Assembly: GCF_018119405.1 (NCBI RefSeq)
Contig: NZ_JAGPWC010000006.1
Location: forward strand, 59,818 to 123,817
DNA: 64,000 nucleotides
Direction: 5' to 3'
Origin: Massilia sp. ST3
GTDB taxonomy: Bacteria > Pseudomonadota > Gammaproteobacteria > Burkholderiales > Burkholderiaceae_D
Positions 55,554 through 64,000 of this stretch are shown here, in pieces. The position numbers and the translations under genes are program-made. The first letter of the stretch is position 1, and each line of letters starts with the position of its first letter. Below the pieces are notes generated by a model. The model was not told the origin of the DNA, did not search any database, and was given only the letters and a program-made list of their open reading frames with translations.

Positions 55554-57932
55554 ATGCCAACTATTAAAGAGATTCTTCAGACCATGGATTACGGCCCCGC
55601 ACCAGAAAGCACCAAGGAAGCGATTGCGTGGCTGGACCAGCATGGACGCCGTTTCGGACTGTTCATCGACAACGCCTGGACCGAGGCAGCCGAGACCTTT
55701 GCCACCAACAACCCGGCCGACGGCAAGGAACTGGCGCAAGTGACCCAGGCGACGCAAGCGGACGTCGAGCGCGCCGTGGAAGCCGCGCGCCGCGCCCAGC
55801 CGGGCTGGGTGGCCCTGGGCGGCCATGGCCGCGCCAAGATCATGTATTCGCTGGCGCGCCTGCTGCAGAAGCACTCGCGCCTGTTCGCGGTGCTCGAGAC
55901 CCTGGACAACGGCAAGACCATCCGCGAAACCCGCGATGCAGACCTGCCGCTGGCCGCGCGCCACTTCTACCACCACGCAGGCTGGGCCCAGCTGCAGTCG
56001 GAAGAATTCGCCGACTACCGCGCCGTGGGCGTGGTCGGCCAGATCGTGCCCTGGAACTTCCCGCTCCTGATGCTGGCATGGAAGATCGCCCCGGCGCTGG
56101 CCGCCGGTAACACCGTGGTGTTCAAGCCGGCCGAGTACACCCCGCTGACCGCGCTGCTGTTCGCCGAGATCTGCCAGCGCGCCGGCGTGCCGGCGGGCGT
56201 CGTGAACATCGTGACCGGCGACGGCCGCGTGGGCGAAGCCATCGTCAACCACCCGGGCATCGACAAGCTGGCCTTCACCGGCTCGACCGAAGTCGGCCGC
56301 CTGATCCGCAAGGCCACCGCGGGCAGCGGCAAGAAGCTGTCGCTGGAACTGGGCGGCAAGTCGCCCTTCATCGTGTTCGAGGACGCGGACCTGGACGCCG
56401 CCGTCGAAGGCCTGGTCGACTCGATCTGGTTCAACCAGGGCCAGGTCTGCTGCGCCGGTTCGCGCCTGCTGGTGCAGGAATCGGTGTACGAGAAGTTCAT
56501 CGCCAAGGTCAAGCTGCGCATGCAGAACCTGCGCGTCGGCTCGCCGCTCGATAAATCCAACGACATCGGCGCGCTGGTGGATCCGGTCCAGCAGCAGCGC
56601 ATCCACGGCCTGGTGGAATCGGCCCGTGCGGAAGGCTGCGAAGTGTGGCAGCCGGCCTGCGAAGCGCCGACCAGCGGCTCGTGGTACCTGCCGACCCTGA
56701 TCACCGGCGCCTCGACCTCGGCCGCCGTGGCCCAGGCCGAGATCTTCGGCCCGGTGCTGGTGGCGATGAGCTTCCGCACGCCAGGCGAGGCGGTCCAGCT
56801 GGCCAACAACACCGTCTACGGCCTGGCTGCCTGCGTGTGGTCGGAATCGATCTCGCTGGCGCTGGACGTGGCGCCGCAGATCAAGGCCGGCGTGGTGTGG
56901 ATCAACACCGCCAACCAGTTCGACGCCGCGTGCGGCTTCGGCGGCTACAAGGAATCGGGCTATGGCCGCGAAGGCGGCAAGGAAGGCATGTACGAATACC
57001 TGACCCCGCTGTCGGAAGACGCGCGTCCAAGCGCTCCGCTGGCCGTGGAAAAGGGCAAGGTCAAGCCGGCCGACAATGACAGCCCGTTCGCCGTGGACCG
57101 CACCGCCAAGCTCTACATCGGCGGCAAGCAGGCCAGACCCGACGGCGCCTACAGCCGCGCCATCCATGGCGCCAACGGCGCCTTCCTGGCCGACGTGGGC
57201 GAGGGCAACCGCAAGGACATCCGCAACGCGGTGGAAGCGGCGCACAAGGCGGCCGGCTGGTCCAAGGCCACCGCGCACAACCGCGCGCAGGTGCTGTACT
57301 ACATCGCCGAGAACCTGGCGATCCGCGCCGACGAATTCGCGGCCCGCATCGCGGCGCAGACCGGCAGCCGCAACGCCGAGCGCGAAGTGCAGGCATCGAT
57401 CGAGCGCCTGTTCACCTGGGCGGCATGGTGCGACAAGTACGACGGCGCGGCCCACCAGCCGCCGATGCACGGCATCACCGTGGCCCTGAACGAGCCGGTC
57501 GGCGTGATCGGCATCATCTGCCCGAACGAGAACCCGCTGCTGGGCTTCATCTCGCTGGTCGCCCCGGCCCTGGCGCTCGGCAACCGCGTGATCGCGGTGC
57601 CGTCGGAAGCCTCGCCGCTGTCCGCGCTTGATTTGTACCAGGTGCTGGACACCTCGGACCTGCCGGGCGGCGCGCTCAACATCGTGACCGGCTCCAGCTC
57701 CGAGCTGGCGCGCACCCTGGCCTCGCACGCCGACGTGGACGCCGTGTGGCGCCACGACGGCGATGCCGAAGGCTGCGCCGAAGTGGAACGCCTGTCGGCA
57801 GATTCGCTCAAGCGCACCTGGACCGGCGGCGGCAAGGGCCGTGACTGGTTCGACGCCAAGCAGGCGGCCGGCCGCGCGGTGCTGCAGCACGCGACGCAGG
57901 TCAAGAACGTGTGGATTCCGTACGGCGTATAA
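55554..57932 (+). CDS. Tandem aldehyde dehydrogenase, ALDH16-like
   Basis: 792 residues: two ALDH modules in one chain. The first (about 20-480) has all catalytic parts: VPWNFPLLM, FTGSTEVG, Glu in LELGGKSP and the nucleophile Cys299 in NQGQVCCAGSR. The second (about 500-790) keeps the NAD-domain pattern (NEPVGVIGIICPNENPLL) but ends early in WTGGGKGRDW with no catalytic Cys. This is the layout of the ALDH16 family, in which the inactive second domain takes part in dimer structure. Its place after deoC suggests it oxidises acetaldehyde to acetate, or a related aldehyde. Two repeats separate it from deoA. Confidence 0.88.
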   Translation: MPTIKEILQTMDYGPAPESTKEAIAWLDQHGRRFGLFIDNAWTEAAETFATNNPADGKELAQVTQATQADVERAVEAARRAQPGWVALGGHGRAKIMYSLARLLQKHSRLFAVLETLDNGKTIRETRDADLPLAARHFYHHAGWAQLQSEEFADYRAVGVVGQIVPWNFPLLMLAWKIAPALAAGNTVVFKPAEYTPLTALLFAEICQRAGVPAGVVNIVTGDGRVGEAIVNHPGIDKLAFTGSTEVGRLIRKATAGSGKKLSLELGGKSPFIVFEDADLDAAVEGLVDSIWFNQGQVCCAGSRLLVQESVYEKFIAKVKLRMQNLRVGSPLDKSNDIGALVDPVQQQRIHGLVESARAEGCEVWQPACEAPTSGSWYLPTLITGASTSAAVAQAEIFGPVLVAMSFRTPGEAVQLANNTVYGLAACVWSESISLALDVAPQIKAGVVWINTANQFDAACGFGGYKESGYGREGGKEGMYEYLTPLSEDARPSAPLAVEKGKVKPADNDSPFAVDRTAKLYIGGKQARPDGAYSRAIHGANGAFLADVGEGNRKDIRNAVEAAHKAAGWSKATAHNRAQVLYYIAENLAIRADEFAARIAAQTGSRNAEREVQASIERLFTWAAWCDKYDGAAHQPPMHGITVALNEPVGVIGIICPNENPLLGFISLVAPALALGNRVIAVPSEASPLSALDLYQVLDTSDLPGGALNIVTGSSSELARTLASHADVDAVWRHDGDAEGCAEVERLSADSLKRTWTGGGKGRDWFDAKQAAGRAVLQHATQVKNVWIPYGV

Positions 57933-57957
57933 GAAGCGACACGGAACCCCAGCACAC

Positions 57958-57989
57958 CGTCATTCCCGCGCAGGCGGGAACCCAAGTTT
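57958..57989. repeat. REP-like palindrome inside the deo operon (left copy)
   Basis: CGTCATTCCCGCGCAGGCGG followed by GAACCCAAGTTT. It is one arm of an inverted pair with the copy at 58009-58041; the two are separated by 19 bases. Confidence 0.8.
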
Positions 57990-58008
57990 GTTTGCGTCAT
58001 GCTAGCTG

Positions 58009-58041
58009 AACTTGGGTTCCCGCCTTCGCGGGAATGACGTT
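58009..58041. repeat. REP-like palindrome inside the deo operon (right copy)
   Basis: AACTTGGGTTCCCGCCTTCG followed by CGGGAATGACGTT. It is nearly the exact reverse complement of the left copy, so the whole 57958-58041 stretch could form a long hairpin in the transcript. An upstream in-frame start for deoA runs through it and is artefact. Confidence 0.8.
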
Positions 58042-58092
58042 TTAAAGATAACGCGCGAAAACGCGCCAACATTATTCGATAAGGGAAGCATC

Positions 58093-59415
58093 ATGTTCCT
58101 CCCCCAAGAAATCGTCCGCAAAAAACGCGACGGCGGCGCCCTGAGCGCCGAGGAAATCCAGTTCTTTGTCCGCGGCATCCCTGACGGCAGCGTCACCGAA
58201 GGCCAGATCGCCGCCCTGGCGATGGCCGTCTACTTCAACGACATGACGATGGACGAGCGCGTGGCCTTCACCCTGGCGATGCGCGATTCCGGCCAGGTCA
58301 TGGAATGGAAATCCCTGAACCTGCCCGGCCCCGTGGTCGACAAACACTCGACCGGCGGTGTCGGCGACGTGGTCTCGCTGATGCTGGGGCCGATGATCGC
58401 CGCCTGCGGCGGTTACGTGCCGATGATCTCGGGCCGCGGCCTGGGCCACACCGGCGGCACCCTGGACAAGTTCGACTCCATCCCCGGCTACAGCACCGTG
58501 CCGGACCCCGATACATTCCGCCAGGTGGTCAAGGACGTCGGCGTGGCCATCATCGGCCAGACCGCCCAGCTGGCGCCGGCCGACAAGCGCTTCTACAGCA
58601 TCCGCGACACCACGGCGACCGTCGAATCGGTGGCCATGATCACCGGCTCGATCCTGTCCAAGAAGCTGGCCGCGGGCCTGGACGCCCTGGTCATGGACGT
58701 CAAGGTTGGCAGCGGCGCCTTCATGCCAACCTACGAGAAGTCGGTGGAGCTGGCCGAGAGCATCGTCCACGTCGGCAACGGTGCGGGCACCCGCACCTCG
58801 GCCATCCTGACCGGCATGAACGAATCGCTCTGCCACGCCGCCGGCAATGCCGTCGAAGTGCGCGTCGCGATCGACTACCTGACCGGCAAGTCGCGCCCCG
58901 CGCGCCTGCACGAAGTGACCATGGCCCTGTGCGCCGAGATGCTGGTCATTTCCGGCATCGCCGCTACCGAAGCCGAAGCCTGCGCCAAGCTGCAGGCGGC
59001 CCTGGATTCGGGCGAAGCGGCCGAGCGCTTCGCGCGCATGGTGAGTGCCCTGGGCGGCCCGGCCGACCTGATGGAGAATCCGGATGCGCACCTGGAAAGC
59101 GCGCCGGTGATCGTGCCGGTTCCGGCCCTGGAGGCCGGCTACGCCGTCGCCGCCGATACCCGCGGCCTGGGCCTGAGCGTGGTTGCCCTGGGCGGCGGCC
59201 GCGTGCGTCCGCAGGATGCGATCGACTTCGCCGTCGGCCTGACGAACCTGGTGGAACTGGGCGACCGGATCGAGGTGGGCCAGCCGCTGGCCATGGTCCA
59301 CGCCCGTTCCCAGCAAGCCGCCGAACTGGCGGTGCGCCAGGTGCAGGCGGCCTACCGGATCGGCGCGGAGAAGCCCGCCGCTGAACCGATGATCTACCGT
59401 ACCATCCGTCCTTAA
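58093..59415 (+). CDS. deoA: Thymidine phosphorylase
   Basis: 440 residues from the ATG at 58093, with AAGGGAAG ahead; the frame that opens at 58012 only adds repeat-derived residues. The phosphate and nucleoside sites are clear: KHSTGGVGD (Lys84-Asp92), [14 protein letters not shown], the VKVGSGAFM strand and the C-terminal [13 protein letters not shown]. It converts thymidine and deoxyuridine to base and deoxyribose 1-phosphate, which DeoB passes to DeoC. The cdd gene starts one base after its stop. Confidence 0.97.
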   Translation: MFLPQEIVRKKRDGGALSAEEIQFFVRGIPDGSVTEGQIAALAMAVYFNDMTMDERVAFTLAMRDSGQVMEWKSLNLPGPVVDKHSTGGVGDVVSLMLGPMIAACGGYVPMISGRGLGHTGGTLDKFDSIPGYSTVPDPDTFRQVVKDVGVAIIGQTAQLAPADKRFYSIRDTTATVESVAMITGSILSKKLAAGLDALVMDVKVGSGAFMPTYEKSVELAESIVHVGNGAGTRTSAILTGMNESLCHAAGNAVEVRVAIDYLTGKSRPARLHEVTMALCAEMLVISGIAATEAEACAKLQAALDSGEAAERFARMVSALGGPADLMENPDAHLESAPVIVPVPALEAGYAVAADTRGLGLSVVALGGGRVRPQDAIDFAVGLTNLVELGDRIEVGQPLAMVHARSQQAAELAVRQVQAAYRIGAEKPAAEPMIYRTIRP

Positions 59416-59416
59416 T

Positions 59417-59821
59417 ATGAAATACGCCAAACTCATCGAGGAAGCGCGCGCCGCGCGCGAGCTGGCCTACGCCCCGTACTCGAAGTTCCAGGTCGGGGCC
59501 GCGCTGGAGTGCAAGGACGGCCGCATCTTCCGCGGCTGTAACATCGAGAACGCCTCCTATGGCCTGTGCAACTGCGCCGAGCGCACCGCGTTCTTCAGCG
59601 CCATCGCCCACGGCTACAAGCCGGGCGACTTCGCGGCCCTGGCCGTGATCGGCCAGACCGACGGCCCCATCGCTCCCTGCGGCGCCTGCCGCCAGGTGGT
59701 GCTGGAGCTGGGCGGCAATGCGCTGCCGGTGGTGCTCGCCAACCTGAAGGGCGACGTGTTCGAAACCACCGCCGCCGAGCAGCTCCCGAACGCCTTCGGC
59801 GGCTGGGACCTGAATCCTTAG
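59417..59821 (+). CDS. cdd: Cytidine deaminase
   Basis: 134 residues, the homotetrameric short type. The zinc set is CNCAERTAFF (Cys53, Glu55) and PCGACRQV (Cys88, Cys91). It turns cytidine and deoxycytidine into uridine and deoxyuridine, which DeoA-type enzymes can split. It is the last gene of the deo operon, with one base between it and deoA. No terminator is obvious downstream. Confidence 0.96.
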   Translation: MKYAKLIEEARAARELAYAPYSKFQVGAALECKDGRIFRGCNIENASYGLCNCAERTAFFSAIAHGYKPGDFAALAVIGQTDGPIAPCGACRQVVLELGGNALPVVLANLKGDVFETTAAEQLPNAFGGWDLNP

Positions 59822-59911
59822 GACGCGGCGCCTGGCTCCCTTGCTTCCGGTTGAAGACCTGCTGCGCTCTCCGGAGTAAGCTTATTCAGCCAAATAACAA
59901 GGGAGCCTGCC

Positions 59912-60391
59912 ATGATCAGCAAAAATACGGTCTGTCTTTGGTTCAACAAGGACGCCCAGGAAGCCGCCGAGTTCTACGCGAGCATCTTTCCCGATACCAC
60001 AGTCACGGCGGTGCACCGCGCGCCGGGTGACTATCCCGCCGGCAAGGAAGGCGAAGTGCTGACGGTGGAATTCACGGTGATGGGCATTCCCTGCCTGGGC
60101 CTGAACGGCGGCGAGGGCTTCAAGCACAACGAAGCGTTTTCCTTCCAGGTGGCGACCGAGGACCAGGCGGAAACCGACCGCCTGTGGAATGCGATCGTCG
60201 GCAACGGCGGGCAGGCGAGCGCCTGCGGCTGGTGCAAGGACAGGTGGGGCATCTCGTGGCAGATCACCCCGCGCGTGCTGAGCGAGGCGATCACCGATCC
60301 CGACCGGGCGGCGGCCAAGCGCGCCTTTGAAGCGATGATGGAGATGGGAAAAATCGACGTCGCGAAGATCGAGGCGGCCCGGCGCGGCTGA
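59912..60391 (+). CDS. VOC-family protein (PhnB-like)
   Basis: 159 residues. The vicinal-oxygen-chelate pattern of the PhnB/3-dmu-9_3-mt group is clear: WFNKDAQEAAEFYASIFPDT at the start, LGLNGGEGFKHNEAFSFQV in the middle, and WCKDRWGISWQITPRVL near the end. Such proteins are common in soil bacteria, usually without a known substrate. It is separate from the deo operon (90-base gap). Confidence 0.85.
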   Translation: MISKNTVCLWFNKDAQEAAEFYASIFPDTTVTAVHRAPGDYPAGKEGEVLTVEFTVMGIPCLGLNGGEGFKHNEAFSFQVATEDQAETDRLWNAIVGNGGQASACGWCKDRWGISWQITPRVLSEAITDPDRAAAKRAFEAMMEMGKIDVAKIEAARRG

Positions 60392-60429
60392 GCGCGCCAG
60401 GAGCGCCTCTCAGCTGCCGGGACAGGCGT

Positions 60430-60975
60430 TTACCACATCAGGTCGTCGGGGATCTTGTAGGCGGCGTAAGGATCGTCCTCGTCGACCGGCTGGCTGGCCT
60501 TCTTGACCTGCACCACCAGCGAGGCGTCGCGTTCGGCGATCTTCTCGGCGATCACGCGCGGCACCAGCTCGAAGCTGCCATTGATGCCGACGATCACCAG
60601 GCGTCCGGCGACCAGGTGTTCCTGCACCTGCGGCGACACGTAGAGGCGCTCGATCCGGGTGCCGAAGGTGAAGTTGTAGGGCACGTCGTCCTTGCCGTGC
60701 CTGGTCTTCGGCTGCTTGTTCTGCTGCACCATTTGCACGATCTGGGCCATGATGGCCTTCTGCGTGGCGGCGGCGTCGCGCTGGGCGTTCAGCTCGCGCG
60801 CGCGCTCGGCGTTCTTGCGCTGCGTTTCCAGCGCCGCCTCGCGCGCTTCGTTCACCGCCTCGACGCCGGTGCGGCGTTCGATCTTCTGCTGCTTGCTCTT
60901 GTCCTGGTTGACCTGCTTGACCTTCTTCTTGTCGACCAGGCCCGCCTTCATTAACTGTTCGGCCAGCGAAACCAT
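60430..60975 (-). CDS. DUF2058 nucleoid- or RNA-associated-like protein
   Basis: 181 residues from the ATG at 60975 (MVSLAEQLMKAGLVDKKKVK). The DUF2058 layout is typical: a Lys- and Gln-rich helical N-terminus with long coiled coil (about 20-90), then the VPYNFTFGTRIERLYVSPQVQEHL block and a C-terminal DDPYAAYKIPDDLMW. The family (YaiL) is linked to ribosomes or nucleoprotein in some proteobacteria, but the role is not firm. The longer reading frame upstream is not supported. Confidence 0.87.
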   Translation of the reverse strand: MVSLAEQLMKAGLVDKKKVKQVNQDKSKQQKIERRTGVEAVNEAREAALETQRKNAERARELNAQRDAAATQKAIMAQIVQMVQQNKQPKTRHGKDDVPYNFTFGTRIERLYVSPQVQEHLVAGRLVIVGINGSFELVPRVIAEKIAERDASLVVQVKKASQPVDEDDPYAAYKIPDDLMW

Positions 60976-61130
60976 GTTGTTCTTCCCTAGTGTGAGTGCC
61001 AGGCCGCTAGCATAGCAAGCCTGAGGGGGCGGAGGAAGCCCGGGCGTCCCAGGCGCCTCGCCGAACTTGATTTCGGCGCAAGGTGCACCACATGCTTTCT
61101 TATCGACGTCCTTCGATGAGGAGCACCACC

Positions 61131-61781
61131 ATGAGCCCATCCGATGCACAGTTGCTTCACGATTTCCTGGGCCAGCTGGTCCAGGCCCGCGGTATCCAGA
61201 AAGACCCGGAAGCCGACGCCCTGATCCAGCGCGCGGTCCAGCAGCAGCCCGACGCGGCCTACCTGCTGGTGCAGCGCGCGCTGCTGATGGAGCAGGCCCT
61301 GGACAGCGCCCGCGCCCGTATCGCCGCGCTGGAAAACCAGGTGAATACCGCCCAGCAAAGCCGCGGCGGCGGCTTCCTCGACCATGTGTGGGGACGCGGG
61401 CGTTCCCAGCATGCGCACGCGCCCCAGCATTACCAGCACGCCCATTCACCGTCCTACCAGCACGCCATTCCCGGCGCAATGGGGCGGGGCGGCGGCTTCC
61501 TGGGCACGATGGCGGCGACGGCGGCCGGCGTGGCGGCGGGCAGCTTCCTGTTCCATGGCCTGGACAACCTGTTCCACGACCACGGCGGCGGCCAGCACTT
61601 GCTGTCCGATAACGATCAGGGGGGAGGCGGCCTGCTGGGCGACCAGTCGGGCAGTGCGCTGGCGGAGCAGGCCGGCCTGGGGGACATCGGCGCATCCTCG
61701 GAAGGCCTGCTGGACAGCAACGAGGACAGCCTGGGCGGCTTCTTCGATGGCGACGGATCGGACGAGGGGCTGTTCGGCTGA
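61131..61781 (+). CDS. DUF2076 protein
   Basis: 216 residues from the ATG at 61131, which has GAGGAG at the right distance. The N-terminal DUF2076 region (MSPSDAQLLHDFLGQLVQ, then KDPEADALIQRAVQQQPDAA) is a helical bundle. A glycine- and histidine-rich middle (His-Ala-Pro, GGG runs) leads into an alanine-rich hydrophobic stretch, then an acidic Gly/Asp-rich tail. The function is unknown. It is convergent with the two-component genes that follow. Confidence 0.85.
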   Translation: MSPSDAQLLHDFLGQLVQARGIQKDPEADALIQRAVQQQPDAAYLLVQRALLMEQALDSARARIAALENQVNTAQQSRGGGFLDHVWGRGRSQHAHAPQHYQHAHSPSYQHAIPGAMGRGGGFLGTMAATAAGVAAGSFLFHGLDNLFHDHGGGQHLLSDNDQGGGGLLGDQSGSALAEQAGLGDIGASSEGLLDSNEDSLGGFFDGDGSDEGLFG

Positions 61782-61794
61782 AGGGTAGGCGCCG

Positions 61795-62574
61795 CTACAT
61801 CTGCTGGAACAGATGGCTGTGGTTGCGGCTGATTTCCAGTTCGCCCGGCCAGCCGCGCAGGCGCAGCATCTGGCGGCCGCGCAGGTCGCGCGTGACTTCG
61901 CTGATCGCATCGACCCGCACCAGGGTCGAGCGGTGGATGCGCCAGAACTCGTCGGGGTCGAGCTCGTCCGCCAGTTCCTTGAGCGTCTTGCGGATCAGGA
62001 GTTCGGCGGTCGCGGTCTGGACCCGGGTGTACTTGTCCTCGGACTGGAAGAACAGCACCTCGCGCGTGCTGATCATGCGCAGGCTGCTGCCCACTTGCGC
62101 CTGGATCCAGCGCAGGTAGCTGGGACGCGCCGCGGCGCTGTCGCGCAGCATGCCGCCCAGTTGCGCCAGGTGGGCGAGCTGGGCGCCGATATCCTGCGGC
62201 GCGCGCGCCAGCCGCTTGCCGAGGCGCGCGCGGGTGGTGGCCAGGCGCTCGTGGGTCACCGGCTTGAGCAAGTAGTCGATCGCGCCCTGCTCGAAGGCGT
62301 CCACCGCATACTCGTCGTAGGCGGTGACGAACACGATGTGGCAGCGGCTGTAGAGCTGGCGGGCGGCGTCGATGCCGCCCATGCCCGGCATGCGGATGTC
62401 GAGGAAGGCGATGTCCGGCTGCTGCACGCCGGCCATGGCCACCGCCTCCATGCCGTTGGCCGCTTCGGCGACGATGCGCAGTTCCGGCCAGGCTTCCTGC
62501 AGGCGCATGCGCAGCTGGTCGCGCATCGGCGCCTCGTCGTCGGCAATCAGGGCGGTCGGCGCTGCCTGGTTCAT
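61795..62574 (-). CDS. LytTR-family response regulator
   Basis: 259 residues. The receiver domain carries the acidic pair in ADDEAP and the phospho-acceptor Asp59 in IAFLDIRMPGMGG, with Lys in YLLKPV. A LytTR DNA-binding domain fills about 150-255, with FFQSEDKYTRV, RIHRSTLVRVDAI and the closing ISRNHSHLF. It receives phosphate from the kinase gene immediately upstream (10-base gap). Target genes are unknown; such AlgR/LytR systems often control envelope or exopolysaccharide functions. Confidence 0.93.
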   Translation of the reverse strand: MNQAAPTALIADDEAPMRDQLRMRLQEAWPELRIVAEAANGMEAVAMAGVQQPDIAFLDIRMPGMGGIDAARQLYSRCHIVFVTAYDEYAVDAFEQGAIDYLLKPVTHERLATTRARLGKRLARAPQDIGAQLAHLAQLGGMLRDSAAARPSYLRWIQAQVGSSLRMISTREVLFFQSEDKYTRVQTATAELLIRKTLKELADELDPDEFWRIHRSTLVRVDAISEVTRDLRGRQMLRLRGWPGELEISRNHSHLFQQM

Positions 62575-62584
62575 GCGAACACCT

Positions 62585-63475
62585 TCATCCTTCCTCCGTC
62601 ATCCGGTAGGGCAGGCGGATCGAGGCGCAAGCGCCGCCGCCCGGCGGGATCTCGATCACCAGCTCGGCCTGGGCGCCGTACAGCAGGGCCAGGCGTTCGC
62701 GGATGTTGGCCAGGCCCACGCCTTCGCCTGCATGCAGGTTCATGCCCACGCCGTCGTCGCAGACGTCCACGTGCAGGATGGCGCCGACCACCTGGGCGCG
62801 CACCAGGATCGTGCCGCCCGCCACCTTCGGCTCCAGCCCGTGCTTGATCGCATTTTCGATCAGGGTCTGCAGCATCATGGGCGGGAAGGGCGCGCTGCCG
62901 AGGAAATCGGGCACTTCCCAGCGCACCGCCAGCCGCTCCTTCATGCGCGCCTGCATGATGGCGAGATAGGCGCGCGACAGCTCGACCTGCTTGCCCAGGG
63001 TGGCGCCGGTGCCGGCGCGCATCTGCGGCAGCGAGGAGCGCAGGTATTCCACCAGGTGGGCGTGCACCCGCGCCGCTTCCTTCGGATCGGTCTCGATCAG
63101 CTGGCCGATCAGGGCCAGGGTGTTGAACAGGAAGTGGGGCTCGACCTGGGCCTGGAGCGCCGCCATCTTGGCTTCCATCAGGCGCCGCTCCAGGGTGGCC
63201 ACGTTGGCCTTGTCGGACGCCTCCTTGGCCACCAGCTCGGCGCGGCGCTTGCCGCCGGCCAGCACCTTGATGGCGAAGGAGATCAGGATGAACCAGGTGG
63301 CCGGCTCGCCCATGCGCAAGACGATGGCGAAGGCGACGACGAGGAACCAGATCAGGTAGAGCTGGCGCCACTCGACCATGGCCAGCCAGTCGAAGAAGCG
63401 CCACCACAGGGCGCTGGCCTCGCCGACGGCGTCGCGCACGAAATCCAGGGCGCGGTTGATCTGGGTGGCGGCCAT
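62585..63475 (-). CDS. LytS-type sensor histidine kinase
   Basis: 296 residues. Two membrane helices (about 40-54 and 58-74) with no periplasmic domain of any size, then a coiled region (about 75-110) and the His_kinase domain with the phospho-acceptor His114 in VEPHFLFNTL. The HATPase domain has IENAIKHGLEP, DDGVGMN and GLANIRERL. It is probably an intramembrane-sensing kinase. Its partner is the LytTR regulator downstream. Confidence 0.93.
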   Translation of the reverse strand: MAATQINRALDFVRDAVGEASALWWRFFDWLAMVEWRQLYLIWFLVVAFAIVLRMGEPATWFILISFAIKVLAGGKRRAELVAKEASDKANVATLERRLMEAKMAALQAQVEPHFLFNTLALIGQLIETDPKEAARVHAHLVEYLRSSLPQMRAGTGATLGKQVELSRAYLAIMQARMKERLAVRWEVPDFLGSAPFPPMMLQTLIENAIKHGLEPKVAGGTILVRAQVVGAILHVDVCDDGVGMNLHAGEGVGLANIRERLALLYGAQAELVIEIPPGGGACASIRLPYRMTEEG

Positions 63476-63478
63476 GAT

Positions 63479-63745
63479 TTACTCCACGTTGCGGTGTTCG
63501 ACCGGATGCGGACGGCGGTCGAAGATCATGTTGGCCACGAACTTGAACACCAGGAAGGCGACGAACAGGGTCACGGCCAGCGGGATGATGGTCAGGATGC
63601 AGGCCAGCACGATGGCGGCCGCCAGCAGGACCGGCCAGGACTGCGCGGCCAGGGTGCGGCTGCCCGCGTTGACGGCGCGGCTGAAGCTGCGGCCCATGAC
63701 CTTGACGTCGGTGACGAAGGCTTGGAAGCGGGTGGTGGTTTTCAT
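63479..63745 (-). CDS. Small membrane protein of the LytS/LytR-type operon
   Basis: 88 residues from the ATG at 63745, with AAAGGA nine bases ahead; starts at 63754 and 63814 have no such spacing. One strongly hydrophobic segment of about 38 residues (about 38-65, PVLLAAAIVLACILTIIPLAV) can form one or two membrane helices. It starts the unit with the kinase and regulator. It may assist the sensor, but no known motif supports this. Confidence 0.7.
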   Translation of the reverse strand: MKTTTRFQAFVTDVKVMGRSFSRAVNAGSRTLAAQSWPVLLAAAIVLACILTIIPLAVTLFVAFLVFKFVANMIFDRRPHPVEHRNVE

Positions 63746-64000
63746 GCGGTGCATTCCTTTCAGTGTGCGGATGGCTTCACTGTAGGTCCACCCGCCGATG
63801 ATCGCCAGCATCATCCGATGAAGCGTGGAATTCCCGGGTTTAATGGTCGACAGGACGGATAAGCGGTAGGGTTGGCGGCTCTGCCGCCGACGCGTTCAGT
63901 CAGCGCAAGCTTGAACGATAAGCAATTGCGAACCGCATCCGTGTGTTGAACGGTAGGGGTTGGGGGGGGGGCCCCCCCCCCCCCCGGGGCCCCCCCCGGG
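63746..64000. other. Contig end with G/C homopolymer tail
   Basis: 255 bases without a gene. They should contain the promoter of the two-component operon (about 63760-63900). The last about 45 bases are runs of G and C only, which are typical of assembly or sequencing error and not of genomic DNA. Confidence 0.6.

Noticed and set aside
54309..57890. A 1,193-residue minus-strand frame opposite deoC and the ALDH gene
   Set aside because: The antisense of well-supported genes.
58012..58092. N-terminal extension of deoA
   Set aside because: The extra residues (GSRLRGND type) are the translation of a palindromic repeat, and a good ribosome site lies before the ATG at 58093.

Overview
The window looks like a chromosomal segment, probably a contig end, from a high-GC member of the Oxalobacteraceae (Massilia/Telluria group, Burkholderiales). 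I infer this from the very GC-rich codon use, the CNNM/CBS exporter–pilB–pilC order, a PEP-CTERM protein, DUF2058 and DUF2076 housekeeping proteins, a large Oar-like TonB receptor and dispersed palindromic repeats typical of that family. No database search was possible. The last ~45 bases are G/C homopolymer junk.

Layout. (1) 0.1-8 kb is accessory: a degenerate metallo-beta-lactamase-like protein, a solitary MbcA/ParS/Xre-type antitoxin-domain protein, and an 1,852-residue protein that joins an active-looking alpha/beta hydrolase, a second hydrolase-like module without its nucleophile, a CHAT caspase-like protease and a helical repeat tail. It sits directly beyond pilC, where pilD is often found. 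(2) 8-19 kb holds pilC, pilB, a CNNM/CBS exporter, a porin/phosphate-binding-like/chemoreceptor operon, a solitary ClpP-like protein and a DUF4153 membrane protein. (3) 18.8-35 kb carries purine breakdown (uraH, puuE, xdhABC, guaD), a secreted adenosine deaminase, a TonB receptor, a lipoprotein 5'-nucleotidase and a secreted S1/P1 nuclease. (4) 35-49.3 kb has a TPR-GGDEF protein, MipA/OmpV, a BMP-type nucleoside ABC transporter, and a short unrelated stretch (hydrolase, DUF2231, YciI, DUF969-DUF979-pcp, PEP-CTERM). (5) 49.3-59.8 kb holds psuK-psuG-lysR, divergent from punA-deoB-deoC-ALDH-deoA-cdd. (6) 59.9-63.8 kb has a VOC protein, DUF2058, DUF2076 and a LytS/LytR-type two-component system.

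How it fits together. About 40 kb forms an almost complete route for using nucleic acids as food. Secreted nuclease and nucleotidase make nucleosides and phosphate outside or in the periplasm; the adenosine deaminase acts there too; a TonB receptor and the BMP ABC transporter are the likely entry points. PunA, DeoA, Cdd and PsuK/PsuG split purine, pyrimidine and pseudouridine nucleosides. DeoB, DeoC and a tandem ALDH16-like dehydrogenase send the (deoxy)ribose to central metabolism, while GuaD, XdhABC, UraH and PuuE degrade the purine base. The BMP transporter and deo promoters share a 17-bp motif (16 of 17 identical) with the same -35/-10 geometry, which suggests one regulator. Urate oxidase, OHCU decarboxylase and allantoate enzymes are not in the window.
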